64,000 bases of DNA from Thiocapsa sp. (GTDB lineage: Bacteria > Pseudomonadota > Gammaproteobacteria > Chromatiales > Chromatiaceae), in NCBI RefSeq assembly GCF_018399035.1, contig NZ_CP073760.1:62001-126000 (forward strand), in the 5' to 3' direction. The notes beneath the pieces were generated by a model. It was not told the origin of the DNA, did no database searches, and saw only the letters and a list, made by a program, of their open reading frames with translations. How positions within the stretch are numbered: the stretch's first letter is position 1; the number at the start of each line of letters is the position of its first letter. A program made the translations under genes and the position numbers. Positions 8,941 to 19,383 of this stretch are shown here, in pieces.

Positions 8941-10056
8941 ATGAAGCGTGTCGGATTCATCGGCTGGCGTGGCATGGTCGGCTCGGTCTTGATGGACCGC
9001 ATGCGGGCGGAGGGCGATTTCGACCTGATCCCGGAGGCGGTCTTCTTCACCACCTCGCAGGTCGGTCAGCCTGGCCCGGACGTCGGGCAGGGTGCACGCC
9101 CGCTGCAGGATGCCCAGTCCATCGATGCACTGCGCGAGATGGACCTCATCCTGACCTGTCAGGGCGGTGATTATACCAAGGCGATCTACCCCAAGCTGCG
9201 CGCGACCGGCTGGGACGGCTATTGGATCGACGCGGCCTCGGCGCTGCGCATGGACCCGAACGCGACCATCATCCTGGATCCGGTCAACCAGCCCGTGATC
9301 GACGCCGCCTTGGCGCAGGGCAAGCGCGACTTCATCGGCGGCAACTGCACCGTGAGCCTGATGCTGATGGCGATCGGCGGGCTGTTCCGCGAGGGTCTGG
9401 TCGAATGGGTCAGCGCCATGACCTATCAGGCCGCCTCCGGCGCGGGTGCGAAAAACATGCGCGAGCTGCTGTCCCAGATGGGCGCGCTGCACGGTGCGGT
9501 GTCGCCGCTGCTGGAGGATCCGGCATCCGCCATCCTGGAGATCGATCGGCGCGTCACCGAGACCATGCGCGGCACCGCGTTTCCGACCGAGAACTTCGGG
9601 GCTCCTCTGGCCGGCAGCCTCATCCCCTGGATCGACACCGCCGTGCCGAACGGTCAGAGCCGCGAGGAATGGAAAGGCATGGCCGAGACCAACAAGATCC
9701 TCGGTCGCGAAGGCGATCCGGTGCCGATCGACGGTCTGTGCGTGCGCGTCGGTGCCATGCGCTGCCACAGTCAGGGGCTGACCATCAAGCTCGCGCGCGA
9801 TTGCTCGATCCCGCAGATCGAGCAGATCATCGCGGCGTCCAACGACTGGGTGCGGCTCATCCCCAACGATCGGCAAGAGACGGTGCAGGGCCTGTCGCCG
9901 GCCGCGGTGACCGGCACCCTGACGGTCCCGGTCGGTCGACTGCGCAAGATGAACCTGGGCGAGCGCTATCTCACGGCCTTCACGGTCGGCGATCAGCTGC
10001 TCTGGGGTGCTGCCGAGCCCCTGCGGCGGATGCTGCGGATCTCGCTCGCACGCTGA
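8941..10056 (+). CDS. asd: Aspartate-semialdehyde dehydrogenase
   Basis: 371 residues, the gammaproteobacterial form (E. coli Asd is 367). It reduces aspartyl phosphate to the semialdehyde for lysine, methionine, threonine and diaminopimelate synthesis. The NADP-binding start [18 protein letters not shown], the catalytic Cys in [13 protein letters not shown] and the segment [15 protein letters not shown] are present. It is followed by fimV, as in Pseudomonas. The gap before it carries two inverted repeats, so it probably has its own promoter. Confidence 0.97.
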   Translation: MKRVGFIGWRGMVGSVLMDRMRAEGDFDLIPEAVFFTTSQVGQPGPDVGQGARPLQDAQSIDALREMDLILTCQGGDYTKAIYPKLRATGWDGYWIDAASALRMDPNATIILDPVNQPVIDAALAQGKRDFIGGNCTVSLMLMAIGGLFREGLVEWVSAMTYQAASGAGAKNMRELLSQMGALHGAVSPLLEDPASAILEIDRRVTETMRGTAFPTENFGAPLAGSLIPWIDTAVPNGQSREEWKGMAETNKILGREGDPVPIDGLCVRVGAMRCHSQGLTIKLARDCSIPQIEQIIAASNDWVRLIPNDRQETVQGLSPAAVTGTLTVPVGRLRKMNLGERYLTAFTVGDQLLWGAAEPLRRMLRISLAR

Positions 10057-10218
10057 CCCGGTCGCCTTCGATCTCGGGCGGATACAGGGTTCTTGGTCTG
10101 CACGGAGGCGTTCGGATATAGTCTGGTTGATTCAGGGGAAATTCGAGCCGGACGAGCCATCGGCCGCCGGCTCTCCCAATTCCGGCGGTTCGATGCCGCC
10201 AGCGCACGAGGGATGCGG

Positions 10219-13092
10219 ATGTCTCGTCAGGTCATTCAGGCGTCGCTCATTGTCTTGGCCCTGATGGGCTCCGACGCTTTTGCCCTCGGCCTCGGAGAAT
10301 TACGCACCGAGTCCGCCCTCAACCAGCCATTCGTCGGCGAGATCGATCTCTTCGACGTCAAATCCGACGAGCTCGACACCGTCGATGCATCGCTCGCGGG
10401 CCCCGATGCCTTTGCGAAATCGGGGGTCGAGCGATACCACTTTTTGACCGGGCTTGCCTTCAAGCCCGAGGCTTCCGCGCGCGGCGGCGCGGTGATTCGT
10501 GTGACGAGTCGCGAGCCGATCCGCGAGCCCTTCATGGACTTCCTCGTGAAGGTCGTCTGGCCGGCCGGCCAACTGACCAAGGAATTCACGGTCCTCCTGG
10601 ATCCGCCGTCGATGTCCGAGCGCCGTGCCTCCGTGGTCCGCCCGCCCGCCATCACGGATCCTCGACCGGCGACGTCCCCTTCGCCGTCGCGATCGGCCGC
10701 GCGCTCCGACCCGGCACCGCCGCGCAGCGATGCCGTGGATCGGCCCCCGTCGCAGCCGGACCGCCGGATCCCGAGCGGGGCGGATGGGTTTCCCGCCTAC
10801 TTCGGTCCCGTACGTTCCGGGACGGGGCTGCTGCGACTGGCGCGCGGGGCTCAAGCCGGGGACGCGACGACGGCCCAGACCGCTCTGGCGCTGTACCGCA
10901 ACAATCAGGACGCCTTCATCAACGGCGACATCGAGCGTTTGATCGCCGGCAAGACACTGGTCATCCCCACGCGTGCTGAACTATTTGCGCTCGACGAGGC
11001 CGCAGCGGCGGCGGAGCTTCAGACGGCACTGCAGGGCGGTACGGTGCGTCGTTCGCCCATCACCGAGGTAGCGCGGATCGACGACGCGGCAGCGGCCCAG
11101 AGCGCGCGTCTGCGCATCGCGGGCGCAGCCGGTGGGGTTCCCGGCACCGTCCCCGTCACCCTTGAGGTCCCGTCGGCACCATCCTCCGACGATACCGCTC
11201 GGGATTCCGCGAGCATGCCGTCACTGGGTACCGATCTGGAGCAGGAGCTCCTGCTGGTGATCGAGGCGAGTGAAACGGCCCGTCAGGAGACCGAGGAGCT
11301 TCGCGAGCGGGTCCGCGAGCTGGAGACGCAGCTCGCCGACATCCAGGCCCTGCTGCAACTGAGAGACGGCGAGGTAGCGCGGCTGCAGGGGGGCGCGCCG
11401 GGGGAATCGATCGAGATCGATTCGGAACCTCCAGCGGAGGCGCCCGATTCGGTGGTCGCGGAGACCGAGATCGTCGCAACCGACGGCGCTGAGTCGATCT
11501 CCGAGGAGATCGCGACGGCCCCGAGCGAAGAGGCTCCGGACGTCGATGCGGGCGCCGAACCGAGTCTCGCCGAGGTCGAAACCGAAACAGAGGCATCCCC
11601 GGCGGTCCCGGCGGCGGTCGTGGGCGAGGAGCTCGAGACTGCGGTGGACACCGCTCCCGCGCCCACCTCTGCCTGGCATGCCTATCTTCTCCCGCTGGCC
11701 GGTTTCGCCGGGGTGACCGCCTTGGGGGTCCTCGCGTTTTCATTGGTGTCGGCGCGTCGTCGTCGCCGCGAGCAGGAGGAGAATGAAGACGAGTGGAGTA
11801 TCGACTCCGCCGTCGTTTCCCTCCAGGAGCCGGAGTCCGAGCCGGTTGCGCCCGAACCCATGCCGGCCGAGGTTGTGGACCGGACGCCGGCCGACGCCGG
11901 CCGCGCGCCGCCGAGCGAGCCGGAGCCGGTTGCGCCCGAGCCAACGGAGCGAGAGCCGCAGAGCGACTCCGGATTGCTGACGTCGTCCTCCCAGCTGACC
12001 GCGTTCGGGCATTTCGAGGCGGAGACCGACGAGGCCGATGCGCTTTCCGAGGCCGATATCTATATCGCCTACGGACGTTACAAGGAGGCCGAGGATCTGC
12101 TCAAGCGCGAGCTCAAACGCTCCCCCGGACGTCTCGACGTGAAATTCAAGCTGGCCGAGGTCTATGCGGGATCCGAGAATCCGGAGGCGTTGCGCAAGCT
12201 CATGCAGCACCTCAAGGCCACCGGCGCGGACACCGCCGAGCCGGCGCGCTGGGAGCGCCTGAGCGCCATCGCCGCGGTGGTCGAGCAAGGCGGAACCTGG
12301 GATCCCGGGGCCACCATGCCGATCACCGAGGCGACAGGCATCCCGGCTCAGGGGCCCGGTCCGCATCTCTCTGCGTTGGAGGGTGCCGCCGATGCGTTGT
12401 CCGGCGAGAGCCGCGAGGACGACAACGATTTCTTCAGGCTCGATCTCGACGAGCTCGAGTCCAAACCTCGTCCCGGGCCGAGTCCCGGGCCAACTCCCGG
12501 AACGGCGACACCGCCCCCGGTGGCCGAGACGTCGTTCCCGCCGACGCAGGACGAGGATCTTCCTTTGTTGTTCGACGATTCCGCGTTGGACAGTCCGCTT
12601 GATCTGCCCGAGCTGTCCGGTCTGCAGGATCTGTCTGCTCCGCCGGGCACCGAGGATCGGGATCCTCGGGGCCGGCTTTCCGAAGAGTCCGACTTGGTCC
12701 TGACGCTGGACGATCTTCGCGACTCCCGCGATTTGGATCTCGACGCCTTCCTGGACGCCGGATCACCGCCGGTGGTCAGTCCGAAGGCGCAGTCCGAAGG
12801 GTCGCTGCCGAGCCTGACGCTCCCGAAGAACGAGGTCGGTCCTTCCGCAGGCGATGCGCCCGGCGGCGAGCCCTTGCCGGATGTGCGCGAGCCCCCGGAC
12901 GACGGGCTCGCCGAGCAATGGGCGATGGACTCCGGGATCTGGGACGAGAATGCCACCAAGCTCGATCTCGCACGGGCCTACATCGATATGGACGACCTCG
13001 CCTCTGCGCGGGATATCCTCGAAGAAGTCATCGCGGATGGTCGCGAGGAGCAGCGCAGCGAGGCGCAAGACATGCTGAGGACACTCGCCTGA
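10219..13092 (+). CDS. fimV: FimV-family pilus/polarity protein
   Basis: 957 residues from the ATG at 10,219, which has GAGGG six bases upstream; the ATG at 10,213 is too close to that site. A signal peptide ends at DAFA, followed by the FimV N-terminal domain (LGLGELRTESALNQPFVGEI). A LysM-like region follows (GPVRSGTGLLRLARGAQAG), then a coiled coil, one TM segment (LLPLAGFAGVTALGVLAFS) and a long acidic cytoplasmic part. That part has TPR-like repeats (YIAYGRYKEAEDLLKREL) and the conserved FimV C-terminus (KLDLARAYIDMDDLASARDI). FimV organises the cell pole and supports type IV pilus function, which fits the minor pilin operon downstream. Confidence 0.92.
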   Translation: MSRQVIQASLIVLALMGSDAFALGLGELRTESALNQPFVGEIDLFDVKSDELDTVDASLAGPDAFAKSGVERYHFLTGLAFKPEASARGGAVIRVTSREPIREPFMDFLVKVVWPAGQLTKEFTVLLDPPSMSERRASVVRPPAITDPRPATSPSPSRSAARSDPAPPRSDAVDRPPSQPDRRIPSGADGFPAYFGPVRSGTGLLRLARGAQAGDATTAQTALALYRNNQDAFINGDIERLIAGKTLVIPTRAELFALDEAAAAAELQTALQGGTVRRSPITEVARIDDAAAAQSARLRIAGAAGGVPGTVPVTLEVPSAPSSDDTARDSASMPSLGTDLEQELLLVIEASETARQETEELRERVRELETQLADIQALLQLRDGEVARLQGGAPGESIEIDSEPPAEAPDSVVAETEIVATDGAESISEEIATAPSEEAPDVDAGAEPSLAEVETETEASPAVPAAVVGEELETAVDTAPAPTSAWHAYLLPLAGFAGVTALGVLAFSLVSARRRRREQEENEDEWSIDSAVVSLQEPESEPVAPEPMPAEVVDRTPADAGRAPPSEPEPVAPEPTEREPQSDSGLLTSSSQLTAFGHFEAETDEADALSEADIYIAYGRYKEAEDLLKRELKRSPGRLDVKFKLAEVYAGSENPEALRKLMQHLKATGADTAEPARWERLSAIAAVVEQGGTWDPGATMPITEATGIPAQGPGPHLSALEGAADALSGESREDDNDFFRLDLDELESKPRPGPSPGPTPGTATPPPVAETSFPPTQDEDLPLLFDDSALDSPLDLPELSGLQDLSAPPGTEDRDPRGRLSEESDLVLTLDDLRDSRDLDLDAFLDAGSPPVVSPKAQSEGSLPSLTLPKNEVGPSAGDAPGGEPLPDVREPPDDGLAEQWAMDSGIWDENATKLDLARAYIDMDDLASARDILEEVIADGREEQRSEAQDMLRTLA

Positions 13093-13109
13093 ATGCCGAG
13101 GTGACCCCG

Positions 13110-14006
13110 GTGTCGATAGCGGTGCCGACATCGGGGCCGATCCCGGGGTCAACGCCAGCGCCCGAGGGATCGGGGCCGGTCGCTGCGGCGAACCCGCAAC
13201 GGATCGCCATGGGCATCGAGTACGACGGCTCGGCGTTTCGCGGTTGGCAGATCCAGGTCGGGGTTCGCAGCGTACAGGCGACGCTCGAAGAGGCGATCGG
13301 CCGTGTCGCCGATCACCCGATCCGCGTCCAGTGTGCAGGGCGCACCGATGCCGGCGTGCATGCCGACGAGCAGGTGGTGCATTTCGACACCACGGCACGT
13401 CGCACCGAGCGCGCCTGGGTACTCGGGACCAACGTCAATCTTCCGCCCGATGTCGCCGTGCGCTGGGCCTGTTCGGTGGATCCGCGGTTTCATGCCCGTT
13501 TCGACGCGCAGGCCCGTCACTACCGTTACCTGATCATGGTGCGCGCGACACGCTCGCCCCTGCAGCGCGACCGCGCCGTTTGGAGCCACCGACCCCTGGA
13601 CATCGAACGCATGCGCGAGGCCGGACAGGGACTCGTCGGCGTGCACGACTTTTCCAGCTTCCGTGCGGTCGCCTGTCAGGCAAAGAGCCCGATCCGCCAT
13701 CTGCACTATCTGGAGCTGAGCGAGACGGATGGCCTCATTCAATTGCGGGTTGGTGCCAACGGGTTTTTGCACCATATGGTACGCAACATCGCCGGCGTGC
13801 TGATGACGATCGGCCGCGGCGAGGCGCCGGTCGAGTGGACGCGAGCGCTTCTGGAACTGCGCGACCGCCGCCTCGGCGGTGTGACCGCCCCACCCCAAGG
13901 GCTCTATTTCGTACGTGCCGATTACCCGGAAGGTTTTCGACTGCCGTCCGGTCGGGAACCCGCTCCATCGACGGATCAGCACAATGTCCCACGCTCTTGC
14001 TTGTAA
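13110..14006 (+). CDS. truA: tRNA pseudouridine(38-40) synthase
   Basis: 298 residues if it starts at the GTG at 13,110, which has GAGGTGA five bases upstream; the ATG at 13,209 (MGIEYDGSAFRGWQ) would give a more usual length and cannot be excluded. Conserved parts are EYDGSAFRGWQ, the catalytic Asp in QCAGRTDAGVHADEQVVHFD and FLHHMVRNIAGVLM. It converts uridines 38-40 in tRNA anticodon arms to pseudouridine. It lies 17 bp after fimV, and the fimV-truA-trpF order is conserved in gammaproteobacteria. Confidence 0.94.
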   Translation: MSIAVPTSGPIPGSTPAPEGSGPVAAANPQRIAMGIEYDGSAFRGWQIQVGVRSVQATLEEAIGRVADHPIRVQCAGRTDAGVHADEQVVHFDTTARRTERAWVLGTNVNLPPDVAVRWACSVDPRFHARFDAQARHYRYLIMVRATRSPLQRDRAVWSHRPLDIERMREAGQGLVGVHDFSSFRAVACQAKSPIRHLHYLELSETDGLIQLRVGANGFLHHMVRNIAGVLMTIGRGEAPVEWTRALLELRDRRLGGVTAPPQGLYFVRADYPEGFRLPSGREPAPSTDQHNVPRSCL

Positions 14007-14010
14007 TCAC

Positions 14011-14098
14011 CTGAACCGCGTCGACTCGACGCGCGCTTCTCGCCCCGACGCGCGATGCTCCGACCCCCGTTGGTCAGTCGCTCAAAGACGCGGTTCAG
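14011..14098. repeat. Dispersed TIR repeat, copy E
   Basis: 88 bp with a perfect 12-bp terminal pair CTGAACCGCGTC / GACGCGGTTCAG. The interior differs from copies A-D but the length is identical. It begins 5 bp after the truA stop codon and ends 17 bp before the trpF start. Confidence 0.82.
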
Positions 14099-14114
14099 CC
14101 GGCATTCGCCAATC

Positions 14115-14744
14115 ATGAGAACCCGCGTTAAGATTTGCGGCCTGACGCGTCGGGCCGACGTGGATGCGGCCGTGGCCGCGGGGGTCGACGCGATCGGCTT
14201 TGTCTTCCATCCGCCGAGTCCGCGCGCGGTGTCGCCGCAGGATGCCCGCGACCTCTGCGCCGGGTTGCCGCCCTTCGTGACGGCGGTCGGGCTCTTCGTC
14301 GATGCCTCCCCCGAGCACGTCCGCTCGACCCTGAACCGGGTTCCGCTCGAGCTGCTGCAATTCCACGGCGAGGAAGACCCTGAGCTCTGCGCATCCTTCG
14401 GGCGACGATGGATCAAGGCGATTCGGATGCGTCCGGGCGTGGATCTCGCCGAGGAGCAGAGGCGCTACGAACGGGCCGCCGGGCTTTTGCTCGACACCTT
14501 CGATCCGGCTCGCCCGGGCGGGACCGGACAACGCTTCGATTGGGATCGGATCCCGACGGCCCTTGCGCCCTCGATCGTCCTCGCGGGCGGTCTGGACGGC
14601 GAGAATGTCGGGGAGGCGATCCGCCGGGTCCGCCCGTTCGGCGTCGATGTGAGCGGCGGTGTGGAGGCGTCGAAGGGCGTCAAGGACCATGACAAGATTC
14701 GTGATTTTATGCAGAGGGTGAACGATGTCGACATCTCCCGATAA
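14115..14744 (+). CDS. trpF: Phosphoribosylanthranilate isomerase
   Basis: 209 residues from the ATG at 14,115 ([17 protein letters not shown]). It is a TIM-barrel enzyme that isomerises phosphoribosylanthranilate in tryptophan synthesis. Visible motifs are VKICGLT with the catalytic Cys, [12 protein letters not shown], the catalytic Asp in [20 protein letters not shown], and the phosphate-binding [10 protein letters not shown] and [14 protein letters not shown]. The end overlaps the trpB start by 20 bp. Confidence 0.96.
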   Translation: MRTRVKICGLTRRADVDAAVAAGVDAIGFVFHPPSPRAVSPQDARDLCAGLPPFVTAVGLFVDASPEHVRSTLNRVPLELLQFHGEEDPELCASFGRRWIKAIRMRPGVDLAEEQRRYERAAGLLLDTFDPARPGGTGQRFDWDRIPTALAPSIVLAGGLDGENVGEAIRRVRPFGVDVSGGVEASKGVKDHDKIRDFMQRVNDVDISR

Positions 14745-15990
14745 CTTCGACTGGGACTTTGCCGGGGCCGCGAGTGCGCGGCGCTCGCACCCCGGGGCCT
14801 ATGACTTTCCGGACGCCGGCGGTCATTTCGGACCCTACGGCGGGATGTTCGTCCCCGAGACCCTCATGCACCCGCTCGAAGAGCTACGTACCGCCTACGA
14901 GCGTTACATGGCCGATCCCGAGTTTCAGGCCGAGCTCGATGCCGACCTGCAGGACTATGTCGGCCGGCCATCGCCCCTTTATCACGCGGAGCGTTGGAGC
15001 CGCGAGCTCGGCGGTGCGCAGATCTTTCTCAAGCGCGAGGACCTCAATCACACCGGCGCACACAAGGTCAACAACACCATCGGTCAGGCCCTGCTCGCAC
15101 GGCGCATGGGCAAGACCCGCATCATCGCCGAGACCGGCGCCGGTCAGCACGGGGTGGCGAGCGCGACCGTGGCGGCGCGGCTTGGGCTGGAGTGTGTCGT
15201 GTACATGGGCGAGGTCGATATCGCTCGCCAAGAGGCGAACGTCTATCGCATGCGCCTGCTCGGCGCGCGCGTGGTCGCGGTCACCTCCGGCTCGCGTACG
15301 CTCAAGGATGCGCTGAACGAGGCGATGCGTGACTGGGTGACGAACATCGACGACACCTTTTACATCATCGGCACCGTTGCCGGTCCGCACCCCTATCCGG
15401 CGATGGTTCGGGATTTCCAGGCGGTCATCGGTCGCGAGGCCCGTGCACAGATGCTCGCGCGCAGCGGGCGTCTGCCCGATGCCTTGGTCGCCTGCGTGGG
15501 CGGCGGCTCCAACGCCATCGGCCTCTTTTACCCCTTCATCGGGGACGAAGGCGTGGCCATCTACGGAGTCGAGGCCGCAGGCGACGGTCTGCAGACCGGT
15601 CGCCATGCCGCGCCGCTTTGCGCGGGTCGACCCGGCGTGCTGCACGGCAACCGCACCTATCTGATGGAAGACAATCACGGTCAGATCGTCGAGACCCATT
15701 CCATCTCGGCCGGGCTCGACTATCCGGGTGTCGGCCCGGAGCACGCCTGGCTCAAAGACAGCGGACGCGCCCGCTACGACTCGGTCACCGACGACGAGGC
15801 CCTGCGCGCCTTTCATCACCTGACACGGACCGAGGGCATCATCCCCGCGCTCGAGTCCAGTCACGCCTTGGCCTTCGTGCACAAGCTCGCCCCGACCATG
15901 CGCAAGGATCAGACGATCATCGTTAATCTCTCCGGTCGCGGGGACAAGGACATGCACACGGTCGCCAGTCACGACGGGTTGGTCTTATGA
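14725..15990 (+). CDS. trpB: Tryptophan synthase beta chain
   Basis: 421 residues. The PLP lysine lies in [11 protein letters not shown], with [10 protein letters not shown] and the Gly-rich phosphate loop [11 protein letters not shown] downstream. The N-terminus is about 20 residues longer than the usual form ([16 protein letters not shown] before [14 protein letters not shown]), but its overlap with trpF supports the annotated start. It condenses indole with serine. The last bases overlap the trpA ATG (ATGA). Confidence 0.97.
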   Translation: MSTSPDNFDWDFAGAASARRSHPGAYDFPDAGGHFGPYGGMFVPETLMHPLEELRTAYERYMADPEFQAELDADLQDYVGRPSPLYHAERWSRELGGAQIFLKREDLNHTGAHKVNNTIGQALLARRMGKTRIIAETGAGQHGVASATVAARLGLECVVYMGEVDIARQEANVYRMRLLGARVVAVTSGSRTLKDALNEAMRDWVTNIDDTFYIIGTVAGPHPYPAMVRDFQAVIGREARAQMLARSGRLPDALVACVGGGSNAIGLFYPFIGDEGVAIYGVEAAGDGLQTGRHAAPLCAGRPGVLHGNRTYLMEDNHGQIVETHSISAGLDYPGVGPEHAWLKDSGRARYDSVTDDEALRAFHHLTRTEGIIPALESSHALAFVHKLAPTMRKDQTIIVNLSGRGDKDMHTVASHDGLVL

Positions 15991-16808
15991 GTCGAATCGC
16001 CGCACGTTTCGAGCAGCTTCGCGACCGGGGTCGCACCGCGCTCATCCCCTTCGTCACCGCCGGTGATCCGTCGCCCGCCGTGACCGTGCCTCTCATGCAT
16101 GCGATGGTTGCCGCGGGCGTGGATCTGATCGAGCTGGGCGTGCCCTTCTCCGATCCGATTGCCGACGGTCCGGTCATCCAGCGGGCGACCGAGCGGGCCT
16201 TGGCCCAAGGCGTCTCGCTGGACGATGTGCTCGACATGGTCCGGCAGTTCCGCGAGCAGGATACCGAGACGCCCGTCATCCTCATGGGTTATCTCAATCC
16301 GATCGAGGTGATGGGTTACGAGACCTTCGCGGTCGCGGCGCACGGGGCCGGATTGGACGGCGCCCTGATCGTGGATGTCCCGCCCGAGGAGGGGCACGCG
16401 CTGGTCGCGATGCTCAAGGCGCAGGGGCTGGATCTGGTCTATCTCCTGGCGCCGACCTCGACCGAGGCACGCATTGCGCGGATCGGCGAGGTCGCCTCCG
16501 GGTTCGTCTACTACGTCTCGGTCAAGGGCGTGACCGGGGCCGGAAACCTGGATACCGGCGCAGTGGCCGAGAAGGTGAGTCTCATCAAGTCGCTGATCCG
16601 GCTCCCGGTCGGGGTCGGTTTTGGAATCAACAACGCCGAGACCGCGGCTACGGTCGCCCGCGTCGCCGACGCGGTCATCGTCGGCAGCGCCATCGTGAGT
16701 CGGATCGAGTCGCTCGCCGCGACCCCGGAGCGTATCCCGGAGGCTGTCGCCGAATTTCTCACCGGTCTACGTCAGGCCATCGACGAGGTGGATACCCATG
16801 TCGCCTAA
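15987..16808 (+). CDS. trpA: Tryptophan synthase alpha chain
   Basis: 273 residues. It cleaves indole-glycerol phosphate and channels indole to TrpB. The catalytic Glu lies in [20 protein letters not shown], with Asp in [12 protein letters not shown], followed by [12 protein letters not shown] and the phosphate-binding [10 protein letters not shown]. The ATGA overlap with trpB and the 11-bp overlap with accD indicate one operon. Confidence 0.97.
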   Translation: MSRIAARFEQLRDRGRTALIPFVTAGDPSPAVTVPLMHAMVAAGVDLIELGVPFSDPIADGPVIQRATERALAQGVSLDDVLDMVRQFREQDTETPVILMGYLNPIEVMGYETFAVAAHGAGLDGALIVDVPPEEGHALVAMLKAQGLDLVYLLAPTSTEARIARIGEVASGFVYYVSVKGVTGAGNLDTGAVAEKVSLIKSLIRLPVGVGFGINNAETAATVARVADAVIVGSAIVSRIESLAATPERIPEAVAEFLTGLRQAIDEVDTHVA

Positions 16809-17871
16809 GCCCCCCAGCCGGGTCCGCCACGCGCTGACGCGTTTGGATAAACCTGCCTCGCCCGCAGCGAACGCATCCGGTAAAACGGCGCCCGGCCTAA
16901 ACGCGCAAGGCCAAACGCCGTCGCGTCAAGCCGCCGATGAGCTCAAGGGCGATCGAGCGGCCACACTCAAACAGGCGATGGACAAGAGTATGAGCTGGTT
17001 CGAGAAGCTGATCCCGAGCCGCATCCGTACCGATGCCAGCACCAAGCGTGCGGTGCCCGAGGGTGTTTGGGCCAAATGCCCGGGTTGTCAGGCCATCCTC
17101 TACCGGGCGGAGCTTGAGCGGAACCTCGAGGTCTGCCCCAAGTGCAGCCACCACAGCCGCTTGAGCGGGCGCCGCCGTCTCGAGACCTTTCTCGATCCGG
17201 AGGGCCGCGAGGAGATCGGGGTCGAGCTCGAGTCTCTGGACCCGCTGAAGTTCAAGGACCTCAAAAAATACAAAGACCGTCTCGTTCAGGCCCAGAAGCA
17301 GTCCTCCGAGAAGGATGCCATGATCGTGATGCGTGGTCGGCTGAAAGGTCAACCTATCGTTGCCTCGGCCTTTGAATTCAGTTTCATGGGCGGGTCCATG
17401 GGCTCGGTGGTCGGCGAGCGGTTCGTGCGGGGTGTCGAGGCGGCGCTCGAGCAAGACTGCCCTTACATCTGTTTCTCGGCGAGCGGCGGCGCACGCATGC
17501 AGGAGAGCCTGTTCTCCCTCATGCAGATGGCCAAGACCAGCGCGGCCTTGGGACGCATGCGCGAGCATTCGCTTCCCTTCGTCTCCGTGATGACGGATCC
17601 GACCATGGGGGGCGTCTCGGCGAGTCTCGCGATGCTCGGCGATCTCAACATCGCCGAGCCCAACGCCTTGATCGGCTTTGCCGGTCCGCGCGTGATCGAG
17701 CAGACGGTTCACGAAAAGCTGCCGGAGGGTTTCCAACGCAGCGAGTTCCTGATCGAAAAAGGCGCGCTCGATATGATCATCGACCGACGCGATCTGCGCG
17801 AGCGCATCGCCGATCTGCTTGCGATTTTGACGCATCGGCCGCGCTATGTCCGCACCGTCGTGCCGGGCTGA
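16798..17871 (+). CDS. accD: Acetyl-CoA carboxylase carboxyltransferase beta subunit, long N-terminus
   Basis: 357 residues from the ATG at 16,798, which has GAGGTGG seven bases upstream inside trpA. The usual family start ([12 protein letters not shown]) is at 16,990 with a weaker site, so the first 64 residues, rich in Pro, Ala and Lys, are an extra segment or untranslated. The Cys4 zinc ribbon (CPGC ... CPKC), [19 protein letters not shown] and [21 protein letters not shown] (the acyl-CoA region) are intact. The enzyme supplies malonyl-CoA for fatty acid synthesis together with AccA. Confidence 0.96.
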   Translation: MSPKPPSRVRHALTRLDKPASPAANASGKTAPGLNAQGQTPSRQAADELKGDRAATLKQAMDKSMSWFEKLIPSRIRTDASTKRAVPEGVWAKCPGCQAILYRAELERNLEVCPKCSHHSRLSGRRRLETFLDPEGREEIGVELESLDPLKFKDLKKYKDRLVQAQKQSSEKDAMIVMRGRLKGQPIVASAFEFSFMGGSMGSVVGERFVRGVEAALEQDCPYICFSASGGARMQESLFSLMQMAKTSAALGRMREHSLPFVSVMTDPTMGGVSASLAMLGDLNIAEPNALIGFAGPRVIEQTVHEKLPEGFQRSEFLIEKGALDMIIDRRDLRERIADLLAILTHRPRYVRTVVPG

Positions 17872-17881
17872 ATCGCGTCTC

Positions 17882-19171
17882 GTGAATCGCTTCGACACCC
17901 TCGATGCCTGGTTGAGCTGGCAGATGCAGCTGCATCCGAAGGCTATCGCGCTCGGGCTTGAACGGGTCGGGGCCGTTTGGACACAACTGGGCCCTGCGTC
18001 CTTAGCGTTTCCGCTCGTCACGGTGGGCGGGACCAACGGCAAAGGCTCCTGCGTCGCGATGGTGGAGGCGATCTGTCGTGCCGCCGGGTATCGCACCGGG
18101 GTCTACAGCTCGCCGCATCTGCTGCGGTACAACGAGCGGGTGCGGATCGACGGGGAAGATGTCTCCGATGCGCTCCTCTGCGAGTCGTTCGAGCGCATCG
18201 ACCGGGCGCGCGGCGAGACGGCGCTGACCTATTTCGAGTTCGGTACCCTCGCAGCGCTCGATCTCTTCGTGCACAGCGCCCCCGATGTCGTGATCCTCGA
18301 GGTCGGTCTCGGCGGGCGTCTCGACGCGGTCAATCTGTGGGACGCGGATGTGTCGGTGGTCACCTCGATCGGGCTGGATCACATGGCCTGGTTGGGCGAG
18401 TCCTTGGATGAGATCGCCTACGAGAAGGCCGGGATCTTTCGTCCCGGCCGCCCGGCCGTGATCGGGCAACGCGATGCCCCCGCGCGGCTGCGCACCGAGG
18501 CTCAGCTGCGCGGGAGTCTGCCCCTGCAGCTCGGTCGGGAGATCGACTGGACGATCGGCGATGGCGGAGGCTGGATCTGGAGTGCGCCCTCGGGCGAGCG
18601 TCTGGCCTTGCCCGAGCCGGCGATGCGCGGACCCTTCCAGTACGACAATGCCTCGGCGGCGATCGCGGCACTCCGCGCCTTGCACGAGCGCTTGCCGATC
18701 TCGGTCAATGCGATCCGGGCCGGTTTGCAGCGTGCGCGCTTGCCGGGCCGGTTCCAGGTCTTCCCCGGCACGCTGACCTGGATCCTAGATGTTGCGCACA
18801 ACGGCGAGGCGGCGCAGGCATTGGCCGCGAATCTGCGTGCCTTCGCCTGTCGCGGTCGGCTGCGCGCCGTCCTCGCGGTCCTCGGGGATAAGTCGCCCGA
18901 GTCGATCGTGGGTCCGCTCCTGCCGTTCGTGGGCGATTGGTATCTCGCGCAGAGCAAGGACCCGCGCGCCATGCCCCTCGAGGTGCTGAGCAAGCGTCTG
19001 GAGGCGGTCTTGCCCGCACCTCCTGCGGTGTTGCTGTCGGATCTCGATGCCGCCCTCGATGCCGCCGAGGCCGCATCCGAGGCGGGGGACGCCCTGTTGG
19101 TCGTCGGTTCCTTCACGACCGTCGGGGCGGCGCTGCGCCGGCTCGATCCGGGTTGCGGCGTTCGGGTCTGA
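17882..19171 (+). CDS. folC: Bifunctional folylpolyglutamate / dihydrofolate synthase
   Basis: 429 residues from the GTG at 17,882, 10 bp after accD. The Mur-ligase type P-loop VGGTNGKGSCVAMVE, the YSSPHLLRYNERVRI segment, EVGLGGRLDAVN and TSIGLDHMAWLG are present, and the C-terminal domain has LDVAHNGEAAQAL. It adds glutamates to folate and may also make dihydrofolate. accD-folC-dedD-cvpA-purF is a classic gammaproteobacterial order. Confidence 0.95.
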   Translation: MNRFDTLDAWLSWQMQLHPKAIALGLERVGAVWTQLGPASLAFPLVTVGGTNGKGSCVAMVEAICRAAGYRTGVYSSPHLLRYNERVRIDGEDVSDALLCESFERIDRARGETALTYFEFGTLAALDLFVHSAPDVVILEVGLGGRLDAVNLWDADVSVVTSIGLDHMAWLGESLDEIAYEKAGIFRPGRPAVIGQRDAPARLRTEAQLRGSLPLQLGREIDWTIGDGGGWIWSAPSGERLALPEPAMRGPFQYDNASAAIAALRALHERLPISVNAIRAGLQRARLPGRFQVFPGTLTWILDVAHNGEAAQALAANLRAFACRGRLRAVLAVLGDKSPESIVGPLLPFVGDWYLAQSKDPRAMPLEVLSKRLEAVLPAPPAVLLSDLDAALDAAEAASEAGDALLVVGSFTTVGAALRRLDPGCGVRV

Positions 19172-19383
19172 GCCTCGGACCCGGGTCTCCGAGACCCTTG
19201 CGCGGCGCTGTCCGTGGTTCGGGGTTCTGATATTATCCGATTGAAATCAATAGTGATATTTCAGGCGCACCGGTATGGTTTCGGCTCGGCCATGCTATAC
19301 TTCCGGCCTTTCGAGGCCGATCGACAATCATGATTTCAGGATACCGGCGATTCGCGCGGTGTCCGACATTCGGGTGGCGATTT

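Noticed and set aside
14745..16800. trp attenuator or leader peptide
   Set aside because: No Trp-codon-rich leader or alternative hairpins found before trpF; repeat copy E occupies the upstream gap.
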